A DNA stretch of 64,000 nucleotides from Clostridium muellerianum (GCF_012926525.1 NZ_JABBNI010000021.1:25594-89593); one strand, 5' to 3'. Positions 16,925 to 25,749 are shown, counted from the stretch's first letter. Numbers and translations are program-made. Notes: generated by a model from the sequence alone, not told the origin.

Positions 16925-17302
16925 GTAGCTTTCATAATAATTAATTTTTATCTATACATTTTAAGTTATCTATTCTAATCACAACTTAAGGCGTAGCCTG
17001 CAAATAGTAGTAATTTCATTAATTGTCTACTACATAAAAATACAAACTTTTTTCAAGTAATTCTCAAAATGAAACGAAGTTTCCTTAAAAATCCATTTTG
17101 TTATCAAACCTTGTAGAATTAAAGATTTATGCATTTTAAAATTTTAATTCATACTATTGAATTAAAATTAAATTTATTATATTAAAACATCAGGCTTCGC
17201 CTTAATTTTTAAGACTTAAATTATCAACATTAATATGTACAACTGAAGTTATTAGTTTGTATTTCAACTTTTATGTAGTGATATTCATCACATTAGCTAG
17301 TA
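16925..17302. repeat. Degenerate second copy of the dispersed repeat
   Basis: The stretch 17187-17302 matches 10314-10485: CAGGCTTCGCCTTAATTTTT, then GAAGTTATTAGTTTG, then CAACTTTTATGTAGTGATAT, then TCATCACATTAGCTA, with one 15-bp deletion. A mirror-image piece at about 17029-17050 (CTACTACATAAAA...ACAAACT) shows the same palindromic design. No gene lies in 16879-17347. Confidence 0.7.
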
Positions 17303-17347
17303 GGAAAGTAATATCATATCTTTCACTCATAAATTTCTTTTCTAAAA

Positions 17348-17662
17348 TTAAACATATCTATTTAATATCTGTTCAAAATCTGATTTAGGTCTAAAACCAA
17401 CTATGTTTTCTACAGCTTCACCTTTTTTAAATATCATTATAGTTGGTATACTTGATATTCTAAATTCCTGTGAAATTACTGGATTCTCGTCCACATTTAC
17501 CTTAACAAACTTTATTTTTCCTAGATATTGTTTATCCAATTCTTCCATAACCGGACCAATCATTTTACAAGGACCACACCATGGAGCCCAAAAATCTACA
17601 ACTACTGGTATATCATTTGTAATAACCTCCTTATTAAATATGCTATCACTTATTTCTTTCAT
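17348..17662 (-). CDS. trxA: Thioredoxin
   Basis: 104-residue classical thioredoxin: FWAPWCGPCKM active site, cis-Pro loop SSIPTIMIF, and GFRPKSDFEQIL C-terminal helix. I chose ATG 17662 because GGAGGT sits 7 bp before it; the ATG at 17677 overlaps that site. It keeps cytosolic disulfides reduced. The reductase is not in this window. Confidence 0.95.
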   Translation of the reverse strand: MKEISDSIFNKEVITNDIPVVVDFWAPWCGPCKMIGPVMEELDKQYLGKIKFVKVNVDENPVISQEFRISSIPTIMIFKKGEAVENIVGFRPKSDFEQILNRYV

Positions 17663-17855
17663 TATTATTACCTCCATTTTTAAATGAATATTTATTATTC
17701 ATAAAAACTTTAATTTTATGCTTATAGAACTATTACTTCTTTTATAAAAATTATTTTTCATCAAAAGTCAGGCCTAAGATCAAGCAAACTTTACCTAATC
17801 TTGTGCCTACCAAACCTTCATAATTTCATAAACAAGTTTTACTTAATTAAATCAT

Positions 17856-18101
17856 CTATTTTTTTAATTGTTGTTTTAAAGCTTCTGCTAATTGAGCTGG
17901 ACAAGATGTATTTTTCTCACTACACTTAATGTTTTCAAGTTTATTAATAACATCTTCTACTTTCATTCCCTCAACCAATTTGCTTATGCCTCTTAGGTTT
18001 CCATTACATCCAGATGTAAAAACCACATTCTTTAATATATCATCCTCAATCATAAATTGAATTTTGGTTGAACATACACCTTTAGTTTTATACTCTATCA
18101 T
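17856..18101 (-). CDS. TSCPD-domain protein (TIGR03905 type)
   Basis: 81 residues with four conserved cysteines (GVCSTKI, SGCNGNL, IKCSEKNTSCPAQLAEALKQ). The C-terminal SCPxQLAxAL signature is TSCPD, also found at the C-terminus of some ribonucleotide reductases. A metal-binding role is assumed. A decayed copy of its last 16 codons occurs at 46354-46401. AGGTAGG precedes the ATG. Confidence 0.9.
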   Translation of the reverse strand: MIEYKTKGVCSTKIQFMIEDDILKNVVFTSGCNGNLRGISKLVEGMKVEDVINKLENIKCSEKNTSCPAQLAEALKQQLKK

Positions 18102-18161
18102 AAATAAATATCCTACCTTAAATGATAATTTTATAATTAAATCTGTATTTTATATTGACAC

Positions 18162-18668
18162 CTAAAACTTATCCCAAACAATAACTTCATTTAATGAACT
18201 CTTTTTAGGCATTGGTGTGTTTGTGTCAGACGGATAGCCTAATGCAATAATTGATATAAGTTTTTTGCTTTCAGATGCGTTAGCTAAAGCTTCAATTTCC
18301 TTAGCATAAGGCATTCCATAACCTGCCATCCAACAAGATCCTAGACCTTGTGCTGTTGCAGCAATCAGGATATTCTCTGTAGCTGCTGCCCCATCCTCAA
18401 CAAATGTTGCACATTCCTTAGTATCACAGAAAACTAAAATTATAGCAGGAGCCTTACCAATTACAAATTTTGCCCAAGTTGCAATTTTCCCAACTTCATC
18501 AATAGTAGATCTTTCTGTCAATACAACAAATGAACGTCCTTGTTTATTATGACCTGTGGGAGCTAACCTTCCACATTCAACTAATCCTTCCAACATTTCT
18601 TTTGAAACAGTTTGATCTGAAAATTTTCTTACACTTCTTCTCTCTAAAATAGCTTTGATTGCGTCCAT
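18162..18668 (-). CDS. Nitroreductase-family FMN oxidoreductase
   Basis: 168 residues beginning AIKAILERRSVRKFSDQTVS, the usual nitroreductase start whose Arg/Ser residues bind FMN phosphate; AATENILIAATAQGLGSCWMAG and IIALGYPSD are the other family motifs. NAD(P)H-dependent reduction of nitro, quinone or flavin substrates is expected. AGGAGTG before ATG 18668. A palindrome at 18745-18764 upstream could be an operator for a nearby HxlR-type regulator. Confidence 0.9.
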   Translation of the reverse strand: MDAIKAILERRSVRKFSDQTVSKEMLEGLVECGRLAPTGHNKQGRSFVVLTERSTIDEVGKIATWAKFVIGKAPAIILVFCDTKECATFVEDGAAATENILIAATAQGLGSCWMAGYGMPYAKEIEALANASESKKLISIIALGYPSDTNTPMPKKSSLNEVIVWDKF

Positions 18669-18979
18669 AGTTATTAAACACTCCTTTTTATATCTCAGGT
18701 AATTTATCCTGGCGATATTATAAAATTTAATTAATTATTATTTATATACCAACTAGTAAGTATATTGTTGATAAACTTTAACTGCGGAAAAACAAAATTA
18801 TTTATGCTTACTGGAACAAAAACATATATTATGCCACCGCCTTCTTATAGATTTAATTATATATGGTCTTCAAAAAAATAAAAGTACGCACATTGATTAT
18901 ATATAGTATACAAAAGTATACCTAGTTAATATCATAGTGTAGCTTTGCCCATTTCTACTCTTATTTCTTTTTTGGTAAC
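18669..18979. other. Non-coding region upstream of the nitroreductase gene
   Basis: No gene. It holds the TATAC...GTATA palindrome (18745-18764) and a GTATAC-AAAA-GTATAC inverted repeat near 18907-18922, both of the style bound by HxlR or TetR regulators. Confidence 0.4.
18745..18764. promoter_or_regulatory. Candidate operator upstream of the nitroreductase gene
   Basis: TATAC-CA-ACTAGT-AA-GTATA: outer and inner arms pair perfectly. It lies about 80 bp before the nitroreductase start. The ACTAGT-centred form resembles sites of redox-sensing HxlR proteins such as YodB; two HxlR genes are 1-1.6 kb away. The link is inference. Confidence 0.4.
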
Positions 18980-19594
18980 TCACTTAATATAAATAATATT
19001 AGCCATCATAGTATCGTAATTCATAGCACCTATATTTTTATTTACAATTTTTCCATGATTATGAGTAAAGTAGGATGTTGGTACAGCTGAAATTATAGGA
19101 AAATATTTATAAAGCTTTTTTATTTGACTTGAAAAACTCTCTATTAAAAGTGCAGCTAAAATGAATGGCACTGCAAGTCCTAAAGAATATGCACAGAGTA
19201 ACGTTATACCTTTATTTATAGTATTCATATTACCTGCATAAATCAGAATAGATGCTAATATTGGTCCTATGCAAGGAGCAGCTTCTGTCAGATGTTTAAA
19301 TAATGAGTGTGCATTTTTCCCTCTTACATCAACCTTTTCAAAAAGTGGAAATGTTACTCCAAAATTCATTTCATAAAATCTCTTTATCTCACTGTTTTCC
19401 GCTGGATCTTGATCTGCAAATTGGTTGCATGGAAATCCTAAAATAATCAGGCCTTTTTCATTATACTTTTTATATGAACATTGACTACATTGTATCAGCA
19501 TTCTACAATATTGAAATATATCAACAAATTTATTAGTAACTATGAAAAATAATAGTAATGACTGGAGATATTCCTCAAACAAAGGAGTATACAT
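18980..19594 (-). pseudogene. Mosaic remnant: decayed promoter + glutathione peroxidase + CcdA fragments
   Basis: The 204-codon frame is open but is not one gene. Residues 12-38 lie over an 80-bp copy of an HxlR-gene promoter (see 19481-19560). Residues 44-104 are the middle of a glutathione peroxidase (GLIILGFPCNQFADQ, FPLFEKVDVRGKNAHSLFKH) without its catalytic N-terminus or its C-terminal Trp region. Residues 106-169 are a CcdA-type transmembrane piece (PCIGPILASILIYAG, CAYSLGLAVPFILAALLI). The last 35 residues match nothing I know. No ribosome site precedes the first ATG. Deletions evidently joined neighbouring redox genes. Confidence 0.8.
19481..19560 (+). repeat. Decayed copy of an HxlR-gene promoter region
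   Basis: About 68 of 80 bases match 45157-45236, the promoter and leader of the HxlR gene at 45249. The -35 TTGACT is kept, the -10 has become TACAAT, and no HxlR gene follows directly. It marks a lost regulator locus. Confidence 0.75.
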
Positions 19595-19793
19595 AGATTT
19601 GATTTACTCAAGCCTATGAACACTCTTTTGGTTATCAATTCCATAGTAACCTCTTTTTTATTGCTTATAGTAGACCTACCTTTGTTTTTTCAGCTTCACT
19701 ATAGCTCATGTATTGAAGTACTCACAACTTTGATATATAGTATATACTATATATATTTAAAGTATCATTATTACACTGTTTGGAGATGATAAT

Positions 19794-20138
19794 ATGGACA
19801 AGGAAACAATAAATTCAAACTGCAAAAATAAACCATGCCCAGTGGAGACTACTCTCAACATTATCAGCGGAAAGTGGAAATGCATTATTTTGTACCGTTT
19901 GCTGGGAGGAAAAATGAGGTTCAACGAACTTAAGCGCTTGATGATAAATATAACTCACCGAGCACTGACGCTTCAATTAAGGGAATTAGAACATGATGGT
20001 GTTGTAAAGCGTACAGTCTACGCTGAAGTTCCTCCTCGTGTGGAGTATGAATTGACAGCACTTGGTTTTTCTATGGAACCAATTATTAACTCCATGTATG
20101 ATTGGGGCTTAGACTATCAGAAAAATCCCATTGTATAA
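19794..20138 (+). CDS. HxlR-family transcriptional regulator
   Basis: 114 residues with the HxlR winged helix: PVETTLNIISGKWKCIILYRLLGG, RFNELKRLMINITHRALTLQLRELE, and wing VYAEVPPRVEYELTALG. Cys10 and Cys15 near the N-terminus are of the sort used for thiol redox sensing in this family. GGAGATG precedes ATG 19794, and a palindromic TATATAGTATATACTATATA sits about 40 bp upstream, a likely autoregulatory site. Probable targets are the redox genes to its left. Confidence 0.9.
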   Translation: MDKETINSNCKNKPCPVETTLNIISGKWKCIILYRLLGGKMRFNELKRLMINITHRALTLQLRELEHDGVVKRTVYAEVPPRVEYELTALGFSMEPIINSMYDWGLDYQKNPIV

Positions 20139-20317
20139 AGTTAATTCTTATTTAATAAATCAATATGTTCGAATTTTATGATCTACGCATCCCTTAAAAT
20201 ATTATACATAATATGATTTGATAACTTGTATAGGCGTAGGAGAGTTGTAAAAAATAAAAAAACATAAAGTTACACCGAACTAAACAACTAAATTATCTTA
20301 TATAAGGAAGTGACGTT

Positions 20318-20680
20318 ATGCCAAAGGATAGATTAAACAAAATTAGTTGTAATAATTATAGATGTGAAATTGAAGTTACTTTGGAAATCCTAAGTGGTAA
20401 ATGGAAAGGTCTTATTATTTGGAATCTTAATATACATAAAGTTATAAGATATAATGAATTTAAAAGATTAATTCCGGGAATAACTCAAAAAATGCTAAGT
20501 CAACAGCTAAAAGATTTAGAACAAAATGGGCTAGTTAATAGAACTGTTTATCATGAAGTACCTCCCATTGTTGAATATTCACTTACTAAAATGGCAGAAG
20601 ATTTAATTCCTATTTTAGAAGCAATGGACAAATGGGGAAAATATTTTGTAGCTAATTATAAACAAAGCCATATATCCTAA
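20318..20680 (+). CDS. HxlR-family transcriptional regulator (second)
   Basis: 120 residues, same architecture as the previous gene (EVTLEILSGKWKGLIIWNLN, RYNEFKRLIPGITQKMLSQQLKDLEQNG, PPIVEYSLTK). Two Cys at residues 10 and 15 again precede the helix. It is about as divergent from its neighbour as from other family members, so it is not a fresh duplicate. GGAAGTGA precedes ATG 20318. Target unknown; it converges on the alcohol dehydrogenase gene. Confidence 0.9.
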   Translation: MPKDRLNKISCNNYRCEIEVTLEILSGKWKGLIIWNLNIHKVIRYNEFKRLIPGITQKMLSQQLKDLEQNGLVNRTVYHEVPPIVEYSLTKMAEDLIPILEAMDKWGKYFVANYKQSHIS

Positions 20681-20705
20681 AATCTATTTTCTTTTATAAA
20701 TAATT

Positions 20706-20740
20706 AAAGTTATAGCTGGTTATTAATCAGCTATAACTTT
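20706..20740. terminator. Bidirectional terminator
   Basis: Perfect 13-bp stem AAAGTTATAGCTG/CAGCTATAACTTT with a 9-base loop, between the second HxlR gene and the converging alcohol dehydrogenase gene. Confidence 0.85.
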
Positions 20741-20749
20741 TGAATTGAC

Positions 20750-21916
20750 TTAGAAATTTACTTCTTTTCCATAATAAGTAGCTTCAAATAATCTCTTCAT
20801 CTCTTCTACAGATATTTCTCTTGGGTTAGTACCCGTACAAGCATCAGCTACTGCACCCTTAGAAATTTTATCTAAGTTAGACTTAAAGTCTTCTTCTGAT
20901 ACTCCAAATTCTTTTAAAGTAGAAGGCATATTCATAGCAATTCTAAAATCTTTAACTAATTGAATTAATGATTGAACTAATTCATCTGTTGTTTCTCCTT
21001 TTAACCCTAACCTCTTAGCTATATCAGCATAAGCATATCTAGCTGCTTTAGCATTAAACTGTATAGCATATGGTAAATATATTGCATTGGCAAGTCCATG
21101 AGGAATGTTAAATATCTTTCCAGTTTTATGAGACATTGAATGAATTATTCCAAGTATTGCGTTTGAGAACGCCATTCCAGCTAAACATTGAGCTATATGC
21201 ATTTCTTTTCTAGCTTGATCTTCTCCCTTAAATGATTTAACTAAATTATCAACAGTCATTTCTATTGATTTCATAGCTAATCCATCTGTTATTGGATTTC
21301 TAACTTTTGAAACATAAGCTTCAAAGGAATGAGTTAAAGCATCCATTCCAGTGTTAGCAACCAATGCTGGAGTCATGCTTTTAACTAAATTAGTGTCAAC
21401 TACAGCAACATCTGGAGTTATGTTATAGTCAGCTACTGGATACTTAATTCCTGTTTCATTATCAGTTATTATTGAAAATGAAGTAACTTCTGAACCAGTG
21501 CCACTTGTAGTTGGTATAGCTATAAATCTAGCTTTTTGTCTTAATTCTGGTAGGTTAAATGGCTTAGCAGCCTCTTCAAAAGTAAACTCTGGATATTCGT
21601 AAAATATCCACATTGCTTTAGCAGCATCTATTGGTGATCCACCACCAATACCTACTATTAAGTCAGGGTTAAACTTTTTCATAGCTTTCACCCCTCTCAT
21701 AACTGTCGCAACTGAAGGATCATTTTCAACTCCCGAAAATACTGCTGTTTCAATATTAGCTTCTTTTAATAGTTCTTGTATTTTAGAAACTGTTCCATCC
21801 TTTATTAATCTTTCAGAACCAATAACAAGCATTGCCTTAGTTCCTTTTATTGACTTTAAATGCTCTATAGCATTGTCTCCAAAATAAATATCTCTTGGTA
21901 TAGTAAATCTTTGCAT
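20750..21916 (-). CDS. Iron-containing alcohol dehydrogenase
   Basis: 388 residues of the group III (Fe) ADH family. The GGGSPID dinucleotide motif is at 91-97 and metal ligands fall at the canonical spacing D192, H196, H259 and H273. PTTSGTGSEVT and NIPHGLANAIYLPYA are family signatures. It reduces aldehydes such as acetaldehyde or butyraldehyde with NAD(P)H (or the reverse). AGGAGG precedes ATG 21916. It stands alone. Exact substrate cannot be read from sequence. Confidence 0.95.
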   Translation of the reverse strand: MQRFTIPRDIYFGDNAIEHLKSIKGTKAMLVIGSERLIKDGTVSKIQELLKEANIETAVFSGVENDPSVATVMRGVKAMKKFNPDLIVGIGGGSPIDAAKAMWIFYEYPEFTFEEAAKPFNLPELRQKARFIAIPTTSGTGSEVTSFSIITDNETGIKYPVADYNITPDVAVVDTNLVKSMTPALVANTGMDALTHSFEAYVSKVRNPITDGLAMKSIEMTVDNLVKSFKGEDQARKEMHIAQCLAGMAFSNAILGIIHSMSHKTGKIFNIPHGLANAIYLPYAIQFNAKAARYAYADIAKRLGLKGETTDELVQSLIQLVKDFRIAMNMPSTLKEFGVSEEDFKSNLDKISKGAVADACTGTNPREISVEEMKRLFEATYYGKEVNF

Positions 21917-22426
21917 TTATACTTCCTCCTTTTAATTAATTGCTTCTAAACTATTAGAAAATTAGTTGTTTGGTTTTTGTTTTTTCTTTATTCCCTATCA
22001 CAAGTATCAGTATAAATCTGTTAACTTGAGAATAAAAGTAGGCACTTTTTGGTAGGGCAGTTTCGAAAAGGTAGGAAATATGATTAGTTGAATAAAATAT
22101 TTTTAAATGCTTATTGAATATAAACCTCATCTTCTATTTAGCATTATAGTTGAATTCTTTCTATTAAACGAATTAAAGTCACATGATAGTCATTAATTCC
22201 CACATATCACCTAATGTCATCTATACTCGAAAAACTAACTATAATGTGGAAATAGGATCTCAAATTTAAGAAAAATATATAATTGTTATGTTTTCTCCAA
22301 AGTAAAGGGACAATTCACTACAACAGCCTCTTTTTAATATCTTTTTTTCAATAACAAATGCTATCACTCAACATAAGTTATTTTTAGAAAAAAATATCTA
22401 ACAATAATGCTTTAAATAACAAAAGA
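21917..22426. other. Intergenic region, nothing recognised
   Basis: About 500 bp of AT-rich sequence upstream of the alcohol dehydrogenase gene. No gene remnant, repeat or strong promoter stood out on either strand. Confidence 0.4.
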
Positions 22427-22469
22427 AGCTTATTCAAGGCGACACAATTATGAGGCACTTGAATAAGCT
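22427..22469 (-). terminator. Terminator of the glutaredoxin/zinc-ribbon operon
   Basis: Perfect 12-bp stem AGCTTATTCAAG/CTTGAATAAGCT; read leftward it ends in TTCTTTTG. Confidence 0.7.
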
Positions 22470-22521
22470 CCAATAGAAATTTTTAAATATATTTTTAGAA
22501 TTTACATTGCTGCATATACCA

Positions 22522-22836
22522 TTAAATAAAGCTCTCAAATCGAATAATATATTCTTCTTTAAGTTCCAACTGCAATCTTTCTGATAATTTGCAGCCTCTC
22601 CTATCATATTGCTCTCGAAATTCAATCCAGTTATCTATGTATTCACCTGTTTTAGGATTGATCAATTTTCTATAACAGAGGTTCCAACTAATTAATTCGC
22701 TTTTAAGTTCATTAGAGATTTGAAGCTCATCTAATTTTATGTTCCATCCACATTTATCACACCAAATAGGACTCACCAAATCTCTATTTCCTTGAACTTT
22801 TAAGATATTGGTTTTATCTTTGCACCCGCATTGCAT
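22522..22836 (-). CDS. Hypothetical protein with zinc-ribbon-like cysteines
   Basis: 104 residues; CGC at the start and WCDKCGW at about 26-30 give a four-Cys zinc-ribbon-like arrangement. The rest is charged and predicted soluble (WIEFREQYDRRGCKLSERLQLELKEEY). No family recognised. AGGTGA is 7 bp from ATG 22836 and the gene begins 21 bp after the glutaredoxin-like gene, so it is probably real and co-transcribed. Confidence 0.7.
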   Translation of the reverse strand: MQCGCKDKTNILKVQGNRDLVSPIWCDKCGWNIKLDELQISNELKSELISWNLCYRKLINPKTGEYIDNWIEFREQYDRRGCKLSERLQLELKEEYIIRFESFI

Positions 22837-22857
22837 TAAAAATCACCTGACACTAAC

Positions 22858-23109
22858 TTACTTATTTAAAGCATCTTCTAGATTTAAAGTAATTGTTCCA
22901 TCCTCTAAAACTATACACGGAATACCAATACCTAAATTCTCTTTTACCTTATTAAATACATGACTTGTATCTCGAATATTTAAAAATCTCTTCAAATTTA
23001 AAAGATTTGTACTAATATCAAAAAACTCGTAAGCAACTCCTGCCTTATCAAGATTTATCATTGCCACTCTGCAGTCAGGACACAGTATCGTCCCATATAA
23101 TTTAATCAT
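22858..23109 (-). CDS. Glutaredoxin-like protein
   Basis: 83 residues, thioredoxin fold with active site CPDC (IKLYGTILCPDCRVAMINLDKAG) and the GIPCIVLEDG cis-Pro loop. GGAGGGG lies 7 bp before ATG 23109; the longer frame to 23148 has no ribosome site. Expected to be a small disulfide reductase or electron donor. It follows RidA across a 44-bp perfect palindrome. Confidence 0.85.
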   Translation of the reverse strand: MIKLYGTILCPDCRVAMINLDKAGVAYEFFDISTNLLNLKRFLNIRDTSHVFNKVKENLGIGIPCIVLEDGTITLNLEDALNK

Positions 23110-23135
23110 TTTAACCCCTCCAAATTTCCTGATAT

Positions 23136-23179
23136 TATAACAAATCATTTATGATAATTATCATAAATGATTTGTTATA
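23136..23179. repeat. 44-bp perfect palindrome with Fur-box-like core
   Basis: Every base from 23136 to 23179 pairs around the centre 23157/23158. The core TGATAATTATCA resembles half-sites of ferric-uptake-type regulators. It lies between the RidA stop and the glutaredoxin start. It could be a terminator (it lacks a U-tract), an operator for the glutaredoxin operon, or both. Confidence 0.85.
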
Positions 23180-23189
23180 CTTAATTATA

Positions 23190-23573
23190 CTAATCAACTA
23201 CTGCAACAACTTCAATTTCAACCTTTGCACCCTTAGGCAATGCTGCTACCTGAAAAGCTGCACGTGCTGGACACTCTTCTTTAAAAAATTCTGCATAAAC
23301 CCCATTCATTGCAGTGAAATCTCCTATATCCTGTAATAATACTGTAGTCTTTACAACATCTTCTAAAGTTGCACCAGCTTGCTGCAAGATTTCCTTAACG
23401 TTTGTCAATGATTGACGTGTCTGATCTTCAATATGATCAGAAGGAAAATTGCCAGTTGATGGATCCACTGGAAGTTGACCTGATACATAGATTGTGTTAC
23501 CTTTCTGAATTGCCTGTGAATAAGGACCAATTGCTGCTGGTGCCTTTTCTGTATGAATACATTTCTTGCTCAT
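23190..23573 (-). CDS. ridA: RidA-family enamine/imine deaminase
   Basis: 127 residues with the family hallmarks EKAPAAIGPYSQAI, YVSGQLPVDP, and the catalytic Arg region CPARAAFQVAALPKGAKVEIE. It hydrolyses 2-aminoacrylate and related imines released by PLP enzymes to 2-oxo acids and ammonia. It lies 96 bp downstream of a MalY/PatB-type lyase on the same strand, the type of enzyme that makes such intermediates. GGGAG precedes ATG 23573. A second RidA is at 41199. Confidence 0.95.
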   Translation of the reverse strand: MSKKCIHTEKAPAAIGPYSQAIQKGNTIYVSGQLPVDPSTGNFPSDHIEDQTRQSLTNVKEILQQAGATLEDVVKTTVLLQDIGDFTAMNGVYAEFFKEECPARAAFQVAALPKGAKVEIEVVAVVD

Positions 23574-23669
23574 AATTTTTATCTCCCTTTTAACTTTACT
23601 ATTTATTTCAATTCTTTAAATTTCTAAAGAATTAAAGACTAACATTCTTATACATATAATTTATCACTT

Positions 23670-24881
23670 TCAGCATCTTTCTTTCAACGCTGCATGACAA
23701 ATATAATTTTTCAATTCTCTTTTAATACTTTCTATAGCTTGATGTACAAAATCAGGATGTGTTGCGATATTCAAGCGAATAAATCCTTTCCAATTTTCAC
23801 CGAACCACTCACCATAATCACAACCGATATGACATTTGTCCTGAACAAATTCCCTAATTTCATCTAGAGGAACATAAGCACGCAAATCTATAAAGGTTAA
23901 GTATGTTCCTTCTAAAGGAACAACAGTCACCTCTGGATAATCTTTCATTGACTCCTTCACATAATCATAGTTACTGTAGATAACTTTCATCAAATCCTGT
24001 CTCCAGCTTTCACCATGTCTATATGCTGCTTCTGCTGCAGTTATCCCAATGAGATTGGATTCAGCCTGGTAATAACGTTTACTGAACTCATCATAAATAG
24101 CTCTAAGTTCTGGATTTGGAATAATGATATTTGCATGTAAAAAACTAGCAAGATTGAATGTCTTTGATGGTGCATTGGCAGTAATTATAATAGATTCATA
24201 TTTTCCACCTAAAACTGCTGCACTTGGAATAAACTTAACTCCTGGTGCTGTAATATCCTGGTGAATTTCATCTGAGATAACCAACACATTATGTTTCTCA
24301 CATATTCCCAACATCTTGTCCAATTCTTCTTCTTTCCAAACTCGTCCTGCTGGATTATGTGGTGAAGATAAAATATACATTTTTACATCATTATCTACTA
24401 TCATTTTTTCAAATCTATCATAATTGATTGTAAATTTTCCATCTTCATAATCCAAGTCACATGTAATAAGTTTACGATTTGTATCTTTAACACAGTTTAG
24501 AAAAGGATAATAAACTGGTGTCATGACTATAACCCCATCATTTTCCTTTGTAAACATATTTACAAACCAATAAAGTGCAGGAATAATACCTGGTGTAAAT
24601 CTAACCCATTCTCTCTTTATAGAATATGAATGATGATCCCTCATCCACTGGTCAAGCGCTTCATAGTAGCTGTCTGGAACTTCTGCATAACCAAAAACTC
24701 CATGCTCAATTCTTTTTGCTAATGCATCTATAACTGGCTGAGGTGTTTTAAATTCCATATCTGCAACCCACATAGAAAGCAAATCGCTTCTACCAAATTT
24801 TCTTTTTAACCCATCCCATTTCGATGAATTCGTTCCGGTACGGTCTACATAATAAGTATGGACAAATTCTTCAACTGTCAC
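23670..24881 (-). CDS. MalY/PatB-type PLP-dependent C-S beta-lyase/aminotransferase
   Basis: 403 residues, fold-type I PLP enzyme: MWVADMEF N-terminal motif, SSPHNPAGRVW at 172-182, SDEIH at 203-207, and the PLP lysine K240 in APSKTFNLAS. MalY/PatB members cleave cystathionine, cysteine or other S-substituted cysteines to pyruvate and ammonia via aminoacrylate. The start is GTG 24881 with AGAAGGG upstream. Its RidA partner follows at once, and a MarR-type regulator is divergent at 25231. Confidence 0.9.
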   Translation of the reverse strand: MTVEEFVHTYYVDRTGTNSSKWDGLKRKFGRSDLLSMWVADMEFKTPQPVIDALAKRIEHGVFGYAEVPDSYYEALDQWMRDHHSYSIKREWVRFTPGIIPALYWFVNMFTKENDGVIVMTPVYYPFLNCVKDTNRKLITCDLDYEDGKFTINYDRFEKMIVDNDVKMYILSSPHNPAGRVWKEEELDKMLGICEKHNVLVISDEIHQDITAPGVKFIPSAAVLGGKYESIIITANAPSKTFNLASFLHANIIIPNPELRAIYDEFSKRYYQAESNLIGITAAEAAYRHGESWRQDLMKVIYSNYDYVKESMKDYPEVTVVPLEGTYLTFIDLRAYVPLDEIREFVQDKCHIGCDYGEWFGENWKGFIRLNIATHPDFVHQAIESIKRELKNYICHAALKERC

Positions 24882-25097
24882 AATAACCCTTCTCCCTTTA
24901 ATCTTTTTTAATTTTGTTTAGAATCCAAATCATATCAGCATAATATTTTTATTTTTTGTTTATCACCTAAACATTTACAAAGAGATAATAACACCAAACG
25001 CTTACTTAAGTCAATATTTTTTGTTTTTTATTTAGCCATTAAACATTTCTACAAATTTCTTATCTTTCTTAAAAATCAGTTTTCTTCATTTTTTAGC

Positions 25098-25125
25098 TTG
25101 ATTATAATTTTTTATATGCTAAAAT
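25098..25125 (+). promoter_or_regulatory. Probable promoter of the MarR gene at 25231
   Basis: TTGATT (25098-25103) and TAAAAT (25120-25125), 16-bp spacer. The rest of the divergent region 24882-25230 is AT-rich with no further motif I can support. Confidence 0.45.
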
Positions 25126-25222
25126 AAATTTAAGAATATATAAATTTATTTTTTGTTTGATTGGTTAGTTCTTTTACTCATCCACATCAATCATAAGGCT
25201 TTAACAAAATATTAGGAGAATT

Positions 25223-25234
25223 ATGCAACTATGA
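25223..25234 (+). other. Three-codon upstream ORF overlapping the MarR start
   Basis: ATG CAA CTA TGA: the ideal ribosome site AGGAGAA serves this ATG, and its stop overlaps the marR ATG as ATGA. MarR translation may depend on reinitiation from it. Confidence 0.4.
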
Positions 25235-25749
25235 TAAATGAAAACGATAAATCACTAATTGCACAAAAAGATGTATCTTCTACCAATGATGATTCAATAA
25301 TTGATGCAACTTTTAATACACTAAATAGTCGACATAATAATATCTATAAATTTGTTATGTTATATAGCGACTACATTAATACTCCGCATAATTACGGAAC
25401 AAACCATACTCTTTCTATGACAGAAGCACATGTTCTAACCTATATTGAAGAACATCCTGGTACTACAATCACGGACTTAGCTAAATATTGGAAAAAAACA
25501 AAAGGCGCTTTATCTCAAACAGTTAGTAAATTAGTAAGTAAAAACTTTGTATATCGCCACAAAACTAAAGATAACGCAAAAACTATACTTCTATATGTTA
25601 CCGATGAAGGGCTTAGCGTAAGTAAAGCACATAAACTTTTTGATACACTTGAAATTTCTAAAACCCTTAAAGATTTATCAAATTACTGCACTGCAGAAGA
25701 AATTGATGCTTTTTATAAAGTTATTGCTGTATTTACGACACTTTTATAG
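25231..25749 (+). CDS. MarR-family transcriptional regulator
   Basis: 172 residues; winged helix TEAHVLTYIEEHPGTTITDLAKYWKKTKGALSQTVSKLV with wing YRHKTKDNAKTILLYVTDEG. The same subfamily as the MarR at 37083 (shared TKGxxSxxxSxL, C-T-x-E-E-I-x-x-F). Divergent from the MalY-RidA pair, so probably its regulator. The best ribosome site serves a 3-codon frame ending on its ATG. A strong terminator follows. Confidence 0.9.
   Translation: MINENDKSLIAQKDVSSTNDDSIIDATFNTLNSRHNNIYKFVMLYSDYINTPHNYGTNHTLSMTEAHVLTYIEEHPGTTITDLAKYWKKTKGALSQTVSKLVSKNFVYRHKTKDNAKTILLYVTDEGLSVSKAHKLFDTLEISKTLKDLSNYCTAEEIDAFYKVIAVFTTLL

Noticed and set aside
22040..22060. Sigma-54-like promoter GGCACTTTTTGG
   Set aside because: The conserved GC of the -12 element is missing and no gene lies downstream on that strand.
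22434..22625. Open minus-strand frame of 63 codons overlapping the zinc-ribbon gene
   Set aside because: Overlaps a better-supported gene and its terminator; no ribosome site and no protein-like composition.
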